The notes under the pieces: generated by a model
Told to the model about the DNA's origin: nothing
The model's database searches: none
What the model saw: the letters and a program-made list of their open reading frames with translations, nothing else
Shown: in pieces, positions 13,705 to 23,416 of the stretch
Position numbering within the stretch: position 1 is the first letter of the stretch
How the letters are laid out: the number at the start of each line of letters is the position of its first letter
Assembly (NCBI RefSeq): GCF_003206495.1
Contig: NZ_NKUF01000010.1
Location: forward strand, 29,342 to 93,341
Direction of reading: 5' to 3'
Origin: Gluconacetobacter entanii
GTDB lineage: Bacteria > Pseudomonadota > Alphaproteobacteria > Acetobacterales > Acetobacteraceae
Length of the DNA stretch: 64,000 bases
Translations under genes and position numbers: made by a program

Positions 13705-14998
13705 GAAGGCCGAACGTCCCAAGCTGACACGTCCGCAGTGGAATATTTACCAGCACGGTTGGCGGCCTGAATGTCGTTTTCGGGTTGCGGTATGCGGCCG
13801 CCGGTTTGGCAAGACGTTCGAGGCGCAGGAAGAAATGCGCCGCGCTGTCCGTATGGCGGTCAAGCACGACATCGGCACGGAAAACGAAATCTGGTATGGG
13901 GCTCCGACGTTCAAGCAGGCCAAGCGCGTCATGTGGAACCGTCTCAAAAAGGCGTTTCCTGAAAATTGGCTGGCCAAGAAGCCGAATGAGTCTGAATGCA
14001 ACCTGACCATGAAAAGCGGGCATATCGTCCGCATCGTTGGGCTGGACAATTACGATAACCTGCGCGGCTCTGGCCTGTGGTTTTTCCTTGGTGATGAATG
14101 GGCCGACACCAAGCCTGAAGCATGGCGCGAAACCATCCGCCCGATGCTGTCAACGGCTGGCGGCCATGGCCTGTTCATCGGAACGCCAAAAGGCTTCAAC
14201 CATTTCCGCGACGCTTATCTGCGCGGGCAGCCGGGGCCGCAACATGAGGACGGTTGGTGGTCGTGCCTGTACACGTCACTTGCTGGGGGTAATATCCCGG
14301 CGTCCGAAATCGAGGCCGCACGCCGTGACATGGACATCCGGCAGTTCCGGCAGGAATACGATGCCTCGTTTGAGACTTACGCGGGCCGGGTGATTTATGC
14401 GTTCAGCCGGGCAGATAATGTCAGGCCGTGTCCATTTATCATTGGGCGTCCGTTGCTGGTGGGAATGGACTTCAACATCAACCCGATGTCCGCCACGGTA
14501 TGGCAACGCGAAGATGACGGCACGCTTGGCCAGGTCGATGAAATCATCCTGCCGACGTCGAATACGGACGAAATGGCCGATGAGATAACGCGGCGATACC
14601 GACGCGGCGATCAGGTTTCACACATCACGATCTATCCCGATCCGGCCGGCGCACAGCGCAAGACATCGGCGCAGGGGAGGACGGATATCAGCATCCTGCG
14701 CGCGAAAGGCTTCAACGTCATCGCATCCGCTTCACATCCGCTCGTTCGCGACCGGATCAACGTCACCAATTCGATGTTCTGTTCAGCGGACGGACATCGG
14801 TCTGCGTTCGTGGATCCAAAGTGCGCGAAGTCGATAGAGGCATACGAGCGCCAGACCTATCGCGAAGGCACCGGCGAACCTGACAAGCACAGCGGATATG
14901 ACCACATCGTTGATGCTACCGGATACCTGATGTTCAGCGTCAAGTGCCCACCGCAGCGTGCACGCCTGACACCAACACGTTTCAATCTGGGCCGATAG
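13691..14998 (+). CDS. Terminase large subunit
   Basis: A 435-aa protein with GTG start. The ATPase motor has the Walker A-like CGRRFGKTFEAQEEM near residue 36 and Walker B WFFLGDEWAD near residue 130. The nuclease domain begins at VGMDFNINPMSATVW near residue 256. It cuts and pumps phage DNA into the prohead at the portal. Confidence 0.95.
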   Translation: MARLRKAERPKLTRPQWNIYQHGWRPECRFRVAVCGRRFGKTFEAQEEMRRAVRMAVKHDIGTENEIWYGAPTFKQAKRVMWNRLKKAFPENWLAKKPNESECNLTMKSGHIVRIVGLDNYDNLRGSGLWFFLGDEWADTKPEAWRETIRPMLSTAGGHGLFIGTPKGFNHFRDAYLRGQPGPQHEDGWWSCLYTSLAGGNIPASEIEAARRDMDIRQFRQEYDASFETYAGRVIYAFSRADNVRPCPFIIGRPLLVGMDFNINPMSATVWQREDDGTLGQVDEIILPTSNTDEMADEITRRYRRGDQVSHITIYPDPAGAQRKTSAQGRTDISILRAKGFNVIASASHPLVRDRINVTNSMFCSADGHRSAFVDPKCAKSIEAYERQTYREGTGEPDKHSGYDHIVDATGYLMFSVKCPPQRARLTPTRFNLGR

Positions 14999-15013
14999 CG
15001 GCCACGGGGCCGC

Positions 15014-16531
15014 ATGGACTGGAAGCAACTCAAGGACACCTATCCCAAGGATCAGGATCTGCCAGTGCGCGCAAACCGCCTGACGGCGCTGATGCGGGTG
15101 CGCGACTGCACGCAATACGACGACATCGAAAACCCGTTCAGCAGCGAATATAACGGGGCAGGGGAATACATCCCGCTGGACCAGCGCAGGCCATCCGTCC
15201 GTACCAACCTGTGTGCAACCGTGGTGGACGAAAGCGCCTCGCTGGTGTTCGGTGAAATGCACTGGCCGTCGCTGATCGCTGATGAGCAGTCAGTGGGTGA
15301 AGTCATGGCCGCGCTGGACCGGGAATGCGCCCTGCCGGCCGTGATGATCGAGGCGGTCATTGCCGGATCGGTCGGATCATCCGCCCTGCTGGTCGAGGTG
15401 GTGGACCGCGTTCCATGCGTGTCCATGCACGACACCCGATACCTGACCCCGGAATGGGACGCCACGAACGCCCTGGTGCGCGTGACCGAATGCTACAAGG
15501 TCAAGGGGGCTGATCTGTCCGCGCAGGGATGGAAAATCCCGGCAGATGATGCGCAGACTGTGTTCTGGTGGCGGCGCGAATGGGGAACGCAGGAATGCCG
15601 GGTCTACGTCCCGACCCGCGTGGCTGATGGCCTGCCGGAACGCGTGGACACCAGGCGCACGACGCAACATGGCCTCGGGTTCGTGCCGTGGGTCTGGATG
15701 GCGAACATGGCGCAGCCGGGCACCGTGGATGGTCCGTGCACGTTCGAGCGCGCGATCGATACGGTGATCGAGTGCGATTACCTGCTGTCGCAGTCCGGTC
15801 GCGGCCTGAAATACAGCGCCGATCCGAAGCTGGTGATCAAGGCCAGTGCAGGCGATCCGGCGGGTGCTGACGGCGACGGCGGCACGACGGGCGGTTCGGC
15901 ATCCGCGCTGACATTGCCCCTCGATGGCGATGCGAAACTGCTGGAGATCAATGGCGATGCTTCGGGCGCGATGCTGAACCAGTATCGTGAGCTGCGCGCC
16001 ATCGTGCTGGAGCAGATCCACGGCAACCGGGCGCATGCGGACAAGATCAGCGCCGCGCAGTCCGGGCGTGCCATGGAAATGATGTGCCAGTCGCTGGTGT
16101 GGCTAGCCGATCGCCTGCGCCTGTCATACGGCGAATATGGGCTGCTGGCGCTGTATCGCATGATCTGCCGGTTTTCGCATGCGCTGAAAGGCGGCATCAG
16201 GATCGGCGGACAGGATCATGTGGCGCTGGATGATGCGGGGCTTGCCCTGCAATGGCCGCCCTACTTTCCCAGCACGGACCCCGAACTGCTGCAGCTTGCG
16301 CAGGGCCTCGCAACGGCTGTGGCGTCCGGGTTCATGAGCAACGAGACCGCCTGCAGCATCTATGCCGCCAAGGTCGGCACCGCCAGCCCGCAGGACGAAT
16401 GGAACCGGGTTCTGGACGAACTGTCCGATCCGGTCCTGATCGCCAAACGGCAGGCGGCTGCCAGCGCCGCCAAGACCGACCGCAAGGCTGCCGGATCAGG
16501 GAGCACAGAGACACGTCAGGTCACGGCCTGA
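15014..16531 (+). CDS. Phage portal protein
   Basis: A 505-aa protein. MDWKQLKDTYPKDQDLPVRA, NRLTALMRVRDCTQY and RRPSVRTNLCATVVDESASL are typical of portal proteins of this terminase type. The C-terminus is a basic helical tail. It forms the DNA channel at one capsid vertex. It starts 15 bases after the terminase stop. Confidence 0.9.
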   Translation: MDWKQLKDTYPKDQDLPVRANRLTALMRVRDCTQYDDIENPFSSEYNGAGEYIPLDQRRPSVRTNLCATVVDESASLVFGEMHWPSLIADEQSVGEVMAALDRECALPAVMIEAVIAGSVGSSALLVEVVDRVPCVSMHDTRYLTPEWDATNALVRVTECYKVKGADLSAQGWKIPADDAQTVFWWRREWGTQECRVYVPTRVADGLPERVDTRRTTQHGLGFVPWVWMANMAQPGTVDGPCTFERAIDTVIECDYLLSQSGRGLKYSADPKLVIKASAGDPAGADGDGGTTGGSASALTLPLDGDAKLLEINGDASGAMLNQYRELRAIVLEQIHGNRAHADKISAAQSGRAMEMMCQSLVWLADRLRLSYGEYGLLALYRMICRFSHALKGGIRIGGQDHVALDDAGLALQWPPYFPSTDPELLQLAQGLATAVASGFMSNETACSIYAAKVGTASPQDEWNRVLDELSDPVLIAKRQAAASAAKTDRKAAGSGSTETRQVTA

Positions 16532-16576
16532 CGCTTCCCGACTGATGCCGGATCAATCACAAAACCAGAGGGTCAG

Positions 16577-17197
16577 ATGACCGAACCGACGAATACGCCC
16601 ATCGATCCCAACATGGTGCGCGAACTGGAAAAGGCGCGCGCCGACCTCGTGACGCTGCGCGGCGAACTGAAATCCGCCCGCGCCGAACGCGATACCATCC
16701 GTGGTGAGCGCGACGAGGCGATCAAGTCGCGCGACGGCCTCAAGGCGCAGTTCGACAGGCAGAAGGCCGACGGCGAAAAGGCTCTGGCCGATGCGAACGC
16801 CGCCGTGGAGCAGGCCAAGGCCGATGCCGAAGCCGCAACGAAGGGCGCGCAGGAGCAGGCCAGCAAGGCCGTCATCCGCGCCGAAGCCAAGGCCGCCGCC
16901 GTCCGTCTTGGCGCAGTCAATCCCGAGGACGTGGTCAAGTTGATCGACCTCGGCACCGTCAAGATGGGCGAGGACGGGCAGATCGAGGGCCTTGATGCGG
17001 TGATGGCCTCGGCGAAGGAAAGCCGGGGCTACCTGTTCGCTGAACCGCCCAAGCCCGGAACCGAGACCGGCACGACCAGGACAACGCCCGCGCCCAAGCC
17101 GGGCGATCCGGCCCAGTTCGATGCGACCAAGGCCGACGCCAAGGATGTCGCCGCCAACGCCCGTGCGCTCGGCCTGCGCTGGCCCGCAACCGTCTGA
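16577..17197 (+). CDS. Phage scaffold-like protein
   Basis: A 206-aa protein. Residues 10-105 form a long coiled coil rich in Lys/Glu/Ala (ELEKARADLVTLRGELKSAR and on). A compact AVNPEDVVKLIDLGTVKMGE part follows, and a Pro/Thr-rich stretch leads to the end. Its length, coiled coil and position directly before the capsid gene fit an internal scaffold. Confidence 0.85.
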   Translation: MTEPTNTPIDPNMVRELEKARADLVTLRGELKSARAERDTIRGERDEAIKSRDGLKAQFDRQKADGEKALADANAAVEQAKADAEAATKGAQEQASKAVIRAEAKAAAVRLGAVNPEDVVKLIDLGTVKMGEDGQIEGLDAVMASAKESRGYLFAEPPKPGTETGTTRTTPAPKPGDPAQFDATKADAKDVAANARALGLRWPATV

Positions 17198-17236
17198 CCA
17201 TCCCATCGCCCGCTGATGTGGGCCTCACCGCCTGGC

Positions 17237-17262
17237 TGATGCCGGGCCGCCATCCGGCATCA
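17237..17262. other. Hairpin before major capsid gene
   Basis: TGATGCCGG and CCGGCATCA pair around an 8-base loop 16 bases before the capsid ATG. Such hairpins often mark mRNA processing that raises capsid expression. No T-run follows. Confidence 0.5.
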
Positions 17263-17278
17263 CAAGGACAATACAATC

Positions 17279-18667
17279 ATGGCCATTGCCAATTTCCCCG
17301 CCTCGCTGCAGCCCATCATTCAGCAGGGCTACCTGTCGCGCGCGTTCCAGGACGCGCTTGAATCCCGCCTTGGTTTCCGCTCGATCGCGGATCGCATGGA
17401 CTTCCCGGCCCGCATCGGTCAGACAATCACCGATACCCGTGCCGGCCTGCTGCCGCCCGCGACCACGCCGCTGAACCCCAGCAGCAACACCAACTTCGAC
17501 AACGGCATGTCGCCGGTCGAATGGTCGGTGGAACAGTACACGCTGACCATCGACCAGTATGGCAACACGATGGACCTGAACCAGGTCACCGAAGGGGTCG
17601 GCATCGCCAACCAGTTTCTCGCCAATGCGGCGCGCCTGGGCATCAACGCGCGTCAGACCCTCGACCGTCTGGCCCGCAATGCACTGTTCGGTGGCGCGGA
17701 AAACGGCGTCGGTGGCTACCTCGGCGGCAATACCCGCGTGACAACCACGCTGGGCGCCGCTGGCACTACGATTACGGTGGACGATATCCGTGGGTTCCAG
17801 AATGTCATTTCGTCCGAGGGGCAGGTCATTCCCGTAAGCACCACGTCGGGCATGACGGTTACGGTCGGTGCCAATGCCTATACGCTGACCGGAGTGGCCG
17901 CGGACGCGACGAATACCTCCACCGCTCCGCAGGGCATTTCCGGCACGCTGACGTTCAGCGGCAATGTGGCGGTGGCTGATGGTACCGAAGGTATGGCCGT
18001 GGTCGCGGCGACCGCTCCGCTGGTCCTGCGGCCCAATGGCCGCGCGACCACGCTGGCGCTTCTGGCGAATGGCATGAAGGATGCCAATGGAAACGTGGTG
18101 ACGGGCGACTACCTGACCATTCAGGCGATGCTTGCCGCCCTGTCTGCCCTGCGCGACAACAATGTGCCGACGCTCGAAGGTGGTGTATACCACTGCTATC
18201 TCGACAATGCGCAGTTGCTCGGCCTGTTCCGTGACCCGGATTTCAAGCTGCTGTATCGCGGTCAGTATGGGTCGGACACCTACCAGACCGGGCAGATTTT
18301 CGACCTGCTGGGTATCCGCTTCATTCCCACGACCGAAGCGCCGCAGCAGGCCAGCCTTGGCGCCGGGGCGATCCATCGCGCGGTCATCTGCGGGCAGGGC
18401 GCGCTGATCGAGGGTGACTACGAGAACATGGGCAACCACTACACGGCGGATCTGAACGGCGGCGAACTGACCGACGTGGACGGCGTGTGCATGGTGACGC
18501 GTCCTGCACTCGACCGTCTGGGGCAGATCATCGCACAGTCCTGGTCGTGGATCGGCGGCTTTGCGCTGCCGACCGACATCACGGCCGACACCACGATCAT
18601 CCCGACCGCGACCAACAGCTACCTCAAGCGCGGCGTGGTGATCGAAAGCCTTGGCGCCAGCGCGTAA
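17279..18667 (+). CDS. Major capsid protein, N4gp56-like family
   Basis: A 462-aa protein. MAIANFPASLQPIIQQGYLS, then RSIADRMDFPARIGQTITDT, MSPVEWSVEQYTLTIDQYG and a long Ala/Gly/Thr-rich insertion (about residues 140-245), then GVYHCYLDNAQLLGLFRDPD. The layout fits the N4gp56 family of major capsid proteins. AAGGA lies 9 bases before the ATG. Confidence 0.88.
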   Translation: MAIANFPASLQPIIQQGYLSRAFQDALESRLGFRSIADRMDFPARIGQTITDTRAGLLPPATTPLNPSSNTNFDNGMSPVEWSVEQYTLTIDQYGNTMDLNQVTEGVGIANQFLANAARLGINARQTLDRLARNALFGGAENGVGGYLGGNTRVTTTLGAAGTTITVDDIRGFQNVISSEGQVIPVSTTSGMTVTVGANAYTLTGVAADATNTSTAPQGISGTLTFSGNVAVADGTEGMAVVAATAPLVLRPNGRATTLALLANGMKDANGNVVTGDYLTIQAMLAALSALRDNNVPTLEGGVYHCYLDNAQLLGLFRDPDFKLLYRGQYGSDTYQTGQIFDLLGIRFIPTTEAPQQASLGAGAIHRAVICGQGALIEGDYENMGNHYTADLNGGELTDVDGVCMVTRPALDRLGQIIAQSWSWIGGFALPTDITADTTIIPTATNSYLKRGVVIESLGASA

Positions 18668-18885
18668 TGGCGCGGCCCCGCAAGGTGCAGGGGGAGGGCA
18701 GCAATGCCACCCACGTCCGCCTGATGCGTGCCCACGGGTATATCGAGACCCGTTTCAATCGGGGTCGATATCACTGGGCTGCCGGTGAGGTCATCACCAA
18801 TCCCGACGAAATCGCCCACCTGCGCGAGCGTGGGGCGGAACTAGAGCCGGTGGAATGTCAGGAACCGTCACACCCCCATCCGTAG
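18667..18885 (+). CDS. Small head protein, unknown role
   Basis: A 72-aa protein, MARPRKVQGEGSNATHVRLM. It starts within the TAATG overlap with the capsid stop and ends in SHPHP. It may be a head decoration or stabilising protein, judging by position only. Confidence 0.6.
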   Translation: MARPRKVQGEGSNATHVRLMRAHGYIETRFNRGRYHWAAGEVITNPDEIAHLRERGAELEPVECQEPSHPHP

Positions 18886-19265
18886 CCGATACACCACTGA
18901 CCGACGACGAGCTGGTGCAGTGCCGCCGGTATATGGGCTACCCCGCGATGGGCGGCATCAACAGCGGACAGCAGTCGTGGCGCTTCTTTCGGGTCTATGG
19001 CTTCAACGAATGGCGCATGCGCAACCTTGCGCCAGATGAATGCGTGCAGGCCCGCAATTTCCTGACGCAGTGCCAGACGCTGGAGACGGCCATCATGGGC
19101 GCATCCGACAATCTGGACACCGATCAGGCCGCGGTGTGGCACCACAACCGCTTCGAAGTTCAGGACCGTTTCGGCCTCTACAACCGGTGGCGTCGCCAGT
19201 TGTGCGCATTCCTTGGCGTGCCGCCCGGACCCGGACTGCGCCCGCAGAACCGCATTGTAATCTAG
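18855..19265 (+). CDS. Head-tail connector-like protein
   Basis: A 136-aa helical protein. LTDDELVQCRRYMGYPAMGG, NLAPDECVQARNFLTQCQTL and FGLYNRWRRQLCAFLGVPPG resemble head-completion proteins. It overlaps the previous gene by 31 bases. Confidence 0.65.
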   Translation: MSGTVTPPSVADTPLTDDELVQCRRYMGYPAMGGINSGQQSWRFFRVYGFNEWRMRNLAPDECVQARNFLTQCQTLETAIMGASDNLDTDQAAVWHHNRFEVQDRFGLYNRWRRQLCAFLGVPPGPGLRPQNRIVI

Positions 19266-19273
19266 GAGGCAGC

Positions 19274-19684
19274 ATGTTCGCTGTTGACAGCAATATCCCG
19301 CGTCCGACGCGACTATGGGCGCAGGTGAAGGCCGGTGTCATCGTCGCCATCAAATCCGCCTTCGCGCGCCAGCCGCAGCCCTTCGGACCGGATGCCGGGC
19401 GCGTGGTTGAGGTAACCGGCACCTATGCACAGGTCGGATATCTGGTTGATCGCATGGGAAACGTCACCCCGCGCGAAAATCGCAAGGGTCCGATCCCCGA
19501 TGGTCAGCCCGCCTATCTGGAAGGGCCGCCGGTTCCCGCGCCGATGTCCGGTCCGCTGGGCGTGGCGCTCACGTCGGCTGCGATCCAGCCGAGCACGGAC
19601 CCCGACCATCCCGACAACTGGCCGCAGAACCGTCCCACGAAACAGGAGGCTGCCGATGGCGACGCTGACCACCCGCAGGCGTAA
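19274..19684 (+). CDS. Structural protein, unknown role
   Basis: A 136-aa protein, MFAVDSNIPRPTRLWAQVKA, with AGGAGG before its ATG. The end is Pro/Asp-rich. It lies in the head-to-tail connector block. Confidence 0.6.
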   Translation: MFAVDSNIPRPTRLWAQVKAGVIVAIKSAFARQPQPFGPDAGRVVEVTGTYAQVGYLVDRMGNVTPRENRKGPIPDGQPAYLEGPPVPAPMSGPLGVALTSAAIQPSTDPDHPDNWPQNRPTKQEAADGDADHPQA

Positions 19685-19865
19685 GGCCCTGCCGAAATCC
19701 GCGTTCGGGCTGCCTGGTTCCCGGCGCTATCCGATGCCTGATCGCACGCACGCGATAGCCGCCAAGGCCCGCGCCACGCAGCAGGTGAAGGCGGGCACCC
19801 TGTCCAAATCCTCGCAGGCGAAGATCAACGCCAAGGCGAACAGCATCATACGCCGGAGAAAATAG
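19656..19865 (+). CDS. Small basic phage protein (DUF6582-like)
   Basis: A 69-aa protein, MATLTTRRRKALPKSAFGLP then GSRRYPMPDRTHAIAAKARA. This pattern is common in small phage head-region proteins. AGGAGG precedes the ATG. Overlaps the gene before by 29 bases. Confidence 0.65.
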   Translation: MATLTTRRRKALPKSAFGLPGSRRYPMPDRTHAIAAKARATQQVKAGTLSKSSQAKINAKANSIIRRRK

Positions 19866-20060
19866 ATGGCACGCCCCGCAAAGCGCATGACCATGGCGCA
19901 GTATCTGCGCTCCAATACCGACCGCAAGGAAGACGGCCAGAACGCCGCACTGGTCGGCATGACCACGGCGGCGTTCAAGAAGACCGCCCAGGCCAAGGCG
20001 ATTGACCGGCAGATGGTCTCGCTGCTCAACCGCACCTCGACCAGGGGGCGGCGTCACTGA
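19866..20060 (+). CDS. Small basic phage protein
   Basis: A 64-aa protein, MARPAKRMTMAQYLRSNTDR. It begins directly after the stop of the previous gene and overlaps the next ATG by one base. Unknown role. Confidence 0.55.
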   Translation: MARPAKRMTMAQYLRSNTDRKEDGQNAALVGMTTAAFKKTAQAKAIDRQMVSLLNRTSTRGRRH

Positions 20061-20737
20061 TGTATCAGGCCCTTGTCCAGCAGAAGGTGGCGAGTGGCTA
20101 TGCCAAGGCCGCCCTGCGGCTGGGGGCCACGACCACGCAATACCGCCCGGCCTCGCTGGCTGCGCCGATGACTACGGCTTACGCGACGCTTCTGGCAGCG
20201 TTCAACAACGACCGGAAGTTCGGGTTCGATGGCCCGGCCCTGTGGGACAAGCCCGCCGTGTTCGGCCTGTTCGATACCACGGACGTGCAGTCGGGCGACC
20301 TGCTGACCTGCGCGGGTGAGAACTACTTCGTGGCGCGCCTTGAGCCATTCCGGCCGCCACTGTGCATGCTGTGCAACCGCACAATCAGCATCGCGGGACA
20401 GCCGGGGCAGGGCAGCACTGATGGCGATGATTCAGTCTGCACGGACGTAGGCGCATCGGACGACTACGGCACGGCAGGCGATACCAGCGCACAGACCACG
20501 CTGGCTTCGGGCTGGCCTGCCTTTATCCAGATCAAGAGAAAAGGCAGCCCGACCGGCGACGGTATTCCTGGTTCGATCAAGGCGGAGGAATACGAAATGT
20601 TCCTGCCCCTGATGCCCAATTTCATCCCGGCTGTGCAGATGGCCGTCACGACCGATCTTGGCACTACCTACACCCTGACAGCGGTTGAGCCGAGCCAGTA
20701 TGGCAACAGGTGCCTGATGGGCGCAAGGCAGCTTTGA
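20060..20737 (+). CDS. Neck or head-closure-like protein
   Basis: A 225-aa protein, MYQALVQQKVASGYAKAALR. The middle part, DVQSGDLLTCAGENYFVARL, resembles minor structural neck proteins of contractile-tail phages. Assigned mostly from its place between connector and sheath genes. Confidence 0.5.
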   Translation: MYQALVQQKVASGYAKAALRLGATTTQYRPASLAAPMTTAYATLLAAFNNDRKFGFDGPALWDKPAVFGLFDTTDVQSGDLLTCAGENYFVARLEPFRPPLCMLCNRTISIAGQPGQGSTDGDDSVCTDVGASDDYGTAGDTSAQTTLASGWPAFIQIKRKGSPTGDGIPGSIKAEEYEMFLPLMPNFIPAVQMAVTTDLGTTYTLTAVEPSQYGNRCLMGARQL

Positions 20738-20738
20738 T

Positions 20739-21620
20739 ATGGCCGATATCGTCTCGATTTCCCGCGCTATTGTGTCGCAGATGGAGGTGATCGCGTACCC
20801 GAGCGGGAAAGCCAATCCGTCGGTCACGGGGCGTCCCACCAAGATATTCCGGGGATGGATCACGCAGGCCGACTATACCGGCGCAGATTGCGCGCTGGGG
20901 AATGGCGTTGACTTCATCACCGTTATGGACCTGAAGGGCGGCTGGCGGCGTATTGACGAACCGCTGGGCAGACCGTGGCGGCAGGAGGTCACGATCCCGG
21001 CTACCGTGTCGATCACGACCGAGGGCAACACGGCTACAGTTACGCTACAGGCCAATGCAACCCCGTCGGGCATTGTCGGCCTGCGCATCCGGTCAAACGG
21101 CACAACCATTCCAGACCGGTCTGTAGCGGCCTATGCCGTGCAGGCCACGGATACGGCCACCACGATTGCTGCCGCACTGGCTGCGCAGATCCCCGGCGCC
21201 ACGTCGAGCGGGGCCACGATCGCAGTGCCAGGTGCTACCGATCTGTCAGGCGCTGCAGGTGGATATGCTCCGGCCGTCCGTGTCGCGCGACGGCAGCAAC
21301 AGCTATTCCAGGTCACGGTCTGGTCAGCATCGACCAAGGCCCGCGATGCGCTTGGAACGGCGATCGACAATGGCATGGCCTTCATCGACTGGCTAACCGA
21401 CGCCAACGGCTCGACATTCCAGATCGAGAGCCGAGGCAACTGGAACAATGACGCCGCGCAGAACAGCGGGATTTTCATGCGACCGTTCCGGTTCATTGCC
21501 ACCTACGACACCGACCTGCGCGAGAACATGGCGCAGATGCTGTTTGGCACCGAGGTGTTCAGCCTGCCGGGCGACCGGACCATAACCACAGGAGACGGGC
21601 CGCTTCTGGCCACTTCCTGA
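20739..21620 (+). CDS. Tail-terminator or neck-like protein
   Basis: A 293-aa protein, MADIVSISRAIVSQMEVIAY, with a Thr/Ala-rich insertion (about residues 90-180) that looks like an added beta domain, then LFQVTVWSASTKARDALGTA, which resembles tail-completion proteins. It starts one base after the previous stop. Confidence 0.6.
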   Translation: MADIVSISRAIVSQMEVIAYPSGKANPSVTGRPTKIFRGWITQADYTGADCALGNGVDFITVMDLKGGWRRIDEPLGRPWRQEVTIPATVSITTEGNTATVTLQANATPSGIVGLRIRSNGTTIPDRSVAAYAVQATDTATTIAAALAAQIPGATSSGATIAVPGATDLSGAAGGYAPAVRVARRQQQLFQVTVWSASTKARDALGTAIDNGMAFIDWLTDANGSTFQIESRGNWNNDAAQNSGIFMRPFRFIATYDTDLRENMAQMLFGTEVFSLPGDRTITTGDGPLLATS

Positions 21621-21640
21621 CCCTTCCGCAAGGAACAGAA

Positions 21641-21859
21641 ATGACGACCAGTCCCCAGACTGCGGCATCCCCTGCCGCGGCAACCCCCACGGCTGCCCAG
21701 ACCACGACCAAACCGGACGCTGCCTATGTCGTGATGATGCCGGGATACGGATACCCGCTCGGCACGCAGATCACCAACGCTGCGACCATCGCCAAGCTGA
21801 AAGCCAATGGCACCCTTGGCCGGTTCACCGTGCGCGTGGCGCTCAAGCAGGAGAAATAA
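21641..21859 (+). CDS. Small protein before tail sheath
   Basis: A 72-aa protein with an Ala/Thr/Pro-rich start and a compact end (YVVMMPGYGYPLGTQI, ANGTLGRFTVRVALKQEK). AAGGA lies before the ATG. Proteins of this size directly before the sheath gene are common in contractile-tail phages; role unknown. Confidence 0.6.
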   Translation: MTTSPQTAASPAAATPTAAQTTTKPDAAYVVMMPGYGYPLGTQITNAATIAKLKANGTLGRFTVRVALKQEK

Positions 21860-21862
21860 TCC

Positions 21863-23356
21863 ATGCCGCAGATTTATCAGGCGGGCGACCTGAGCACGAA
21901 CAGCCTGATTGTGCCGAACCTGTATGTGCAGATCCAGAAGCCGACCACGCTGGCGCTCAACGGCGTTTCCAGTGGGCGCGTCGGTCTGGTCGGCACGGCT
22001 GCATGGTGGCCGGTCAACACGCCCGTGATTGTCGGGTCCATGGGCGACCAGCTTGCAGCGTTCGGCCCTAAGCAGGCGCTTGCCACCGACATCGGCACGG
22101 CGGTGAATATCGCCATCCTGAACGGGGCATCCGATTTCCGCTGTGTGCGCGTGAGCGATGGCACGGACGCCGCCGCCACCGGCACGCTGGCTGGCGCCAC
22201 ACTGACCGCGAAATATACGGGAAGCGCGGGCAACGCCATCACGGCCACGCTGACCCAGAACAGCATCGTCACGACCCTATACACGCTGACCACAAGCCAC
22301 GCCACGCTGGGCAGCCGGTCCTATACCGGCGCGACGTGGACGGCCATTGCCGCCGCAATCGCGGCTGACACGTCCGCACTGGTCGTGGCGACGGTTCCGA
22401 CAACCGTTCCCGATCTGGCGGCAGGCAGTGCAACCCTGTCCGGCGGTGCAGACGGCGGCACCCCCACCACGGCACAGTTCATCGGCACGGACGGCGCAAC
22501 CCGCACCGGCATGTATGCCCTGCGCGGGCAGGGCTGTGCGCTTGGCGTCCTGCACGGCCTGAGCGACAACACGGCATGGACCACGCAGGCGACGTTTGGC
22601 CTTGGTGAAGGGCTGTATATGATCGCGTGCGGCCCATCTGGCGACACGATCAGTAATGCAGTCAGCATGAAGGACGCCGCCGGTCTGGACAGCTATGGCG
22701 TCAAACTGATGTTCGGCGACTGGCTGTGGTGGGATGATGACACCAACGGCGATATGCTGGTGCCCCCGCAGGCGTTCGTTGCGGGCCTGTTCGGCGGCCT
22801 GTCTCCCGAACAGTCCAGCCTGAACAAACAGCTTTCCGGCGTGATCGGCAGCCAGAAGGCCGGGCTGGTGTCCAGCGGCACGACGCAGACCTATTCCGAC
22901 GCGGAACTGGGCGCGCTGTTCGAGGCCGGGATCGATGTGATCTGCAACCCGGCACCGGGCGGCAGCTACTGGGCCGTGCGTGGAGGCATCAATACGTCAT
23001 CGAATGATGCCATTGACGATGACAGCTACACGCGCCTGACAAACTACATCGCCGAAACCATCAATTCTGGCATGGGGTCGTTTGCGGGCGACGTCATCAA
23101 CGACACGCTGTTCGGTGATATCCGCGCCGTGCTGCTGGGCACGCTGTCCAACATTGTCAGCAGCGGCATCCTCGGCGGCACGGCTGATTATGCCGTGGTC
23201 TGCGACACGTCCAACAACCCGCAGAGCCGCACCGAGCTGGGGTATGTCCGCGCCGATGTTCAGGTGCGCTACCAGGGCATCAACCGCTTCTTCGTGGTCA
23301 ACTTGCAGGGCGGTTCCAGTGTAGTGGTCAGCACGACGACCACTGCGGCATCATGA
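21863..23356 (+). CDS. Contractile tail sheath protein
   Basis: A 497-aa protein. IVPNLYVQIQKPTTLALNGV, then SGRVGLVGTAAWWPVNTPVI, TDIGTAVNIAILNGASDFRC and the C-terminal ELGYVRADVQVRYQGINRFF fit tail sheath proteins. A Thr/Ala-rich inserted domain (residues 105-205) is visible. An IS200/IS605 element starts just after its stop, where the tail tube gene would be expected. Confidence 0.88.
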   Translation: MPQIYQAGDLSTNSLIVPNLYVQIQKPTTLALNGVSSGRVGLVGTAAWWPVNTPVIVGSMGDQLAAFGPKQALATDIGTAVNIAILNGASDFRCVRVSDGTDAAATGTLAGATLTAKYTGSAGNAITATLTQNSIVTTLYTLTTSHATLGSRSYTGATWTAIAAAIAADTSALVVATVPTTVPDLAAGSATLSGGADGGTPTTAQFIGTDGATRTGMYALRGQGCALGVLHGLSDNTAWTTQATFGLGEGLYMIACGPSGDTISNAVSMKDAAGLDSYGVKLMFGDWLWWDDDTNGDMLVPPQAFVAGLFGGLSPEQSSLNKQLSGVIGSQKAGLVSSGTTQTYSDAELGALFEAGIDVICNPAPGGSYWAVRGGINTSSNDAIDDDSYTRLTNYIAETINSGMGSFAGDVINDTLFGDIRAVLLGTLSNIVSSGILGGTADYAVVCDTSNNPQSRTELGYVRADVQVRYQGINRFFVVNLQGGSSVVVSTTTTAAS

Positions 23357-23377
23357 CCCGTTTTTCAGGCCCGCAAG

Positions 23378-23397
23378 CTCCGGCGTTCAGGCCGGAG
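23378..23397. repeat. IS left-end hairpin
   Basis: CTCCGGC pairs with GCCGGAG around GTTCAG. Subterminal hairpins of this kind are recognised by the TnpA Y1 transposase. Confidence 0.75.
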
Positions 23398-23416
23398 ATA
23401 GGGCCGTTCCGACCAT

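Noticed and set aside
17225..18439. 404-aa leftward ORF opposite the capsid gene
   Set aside because: It is a GC-rich shadow of the capsid gene, which has clear family similarity.
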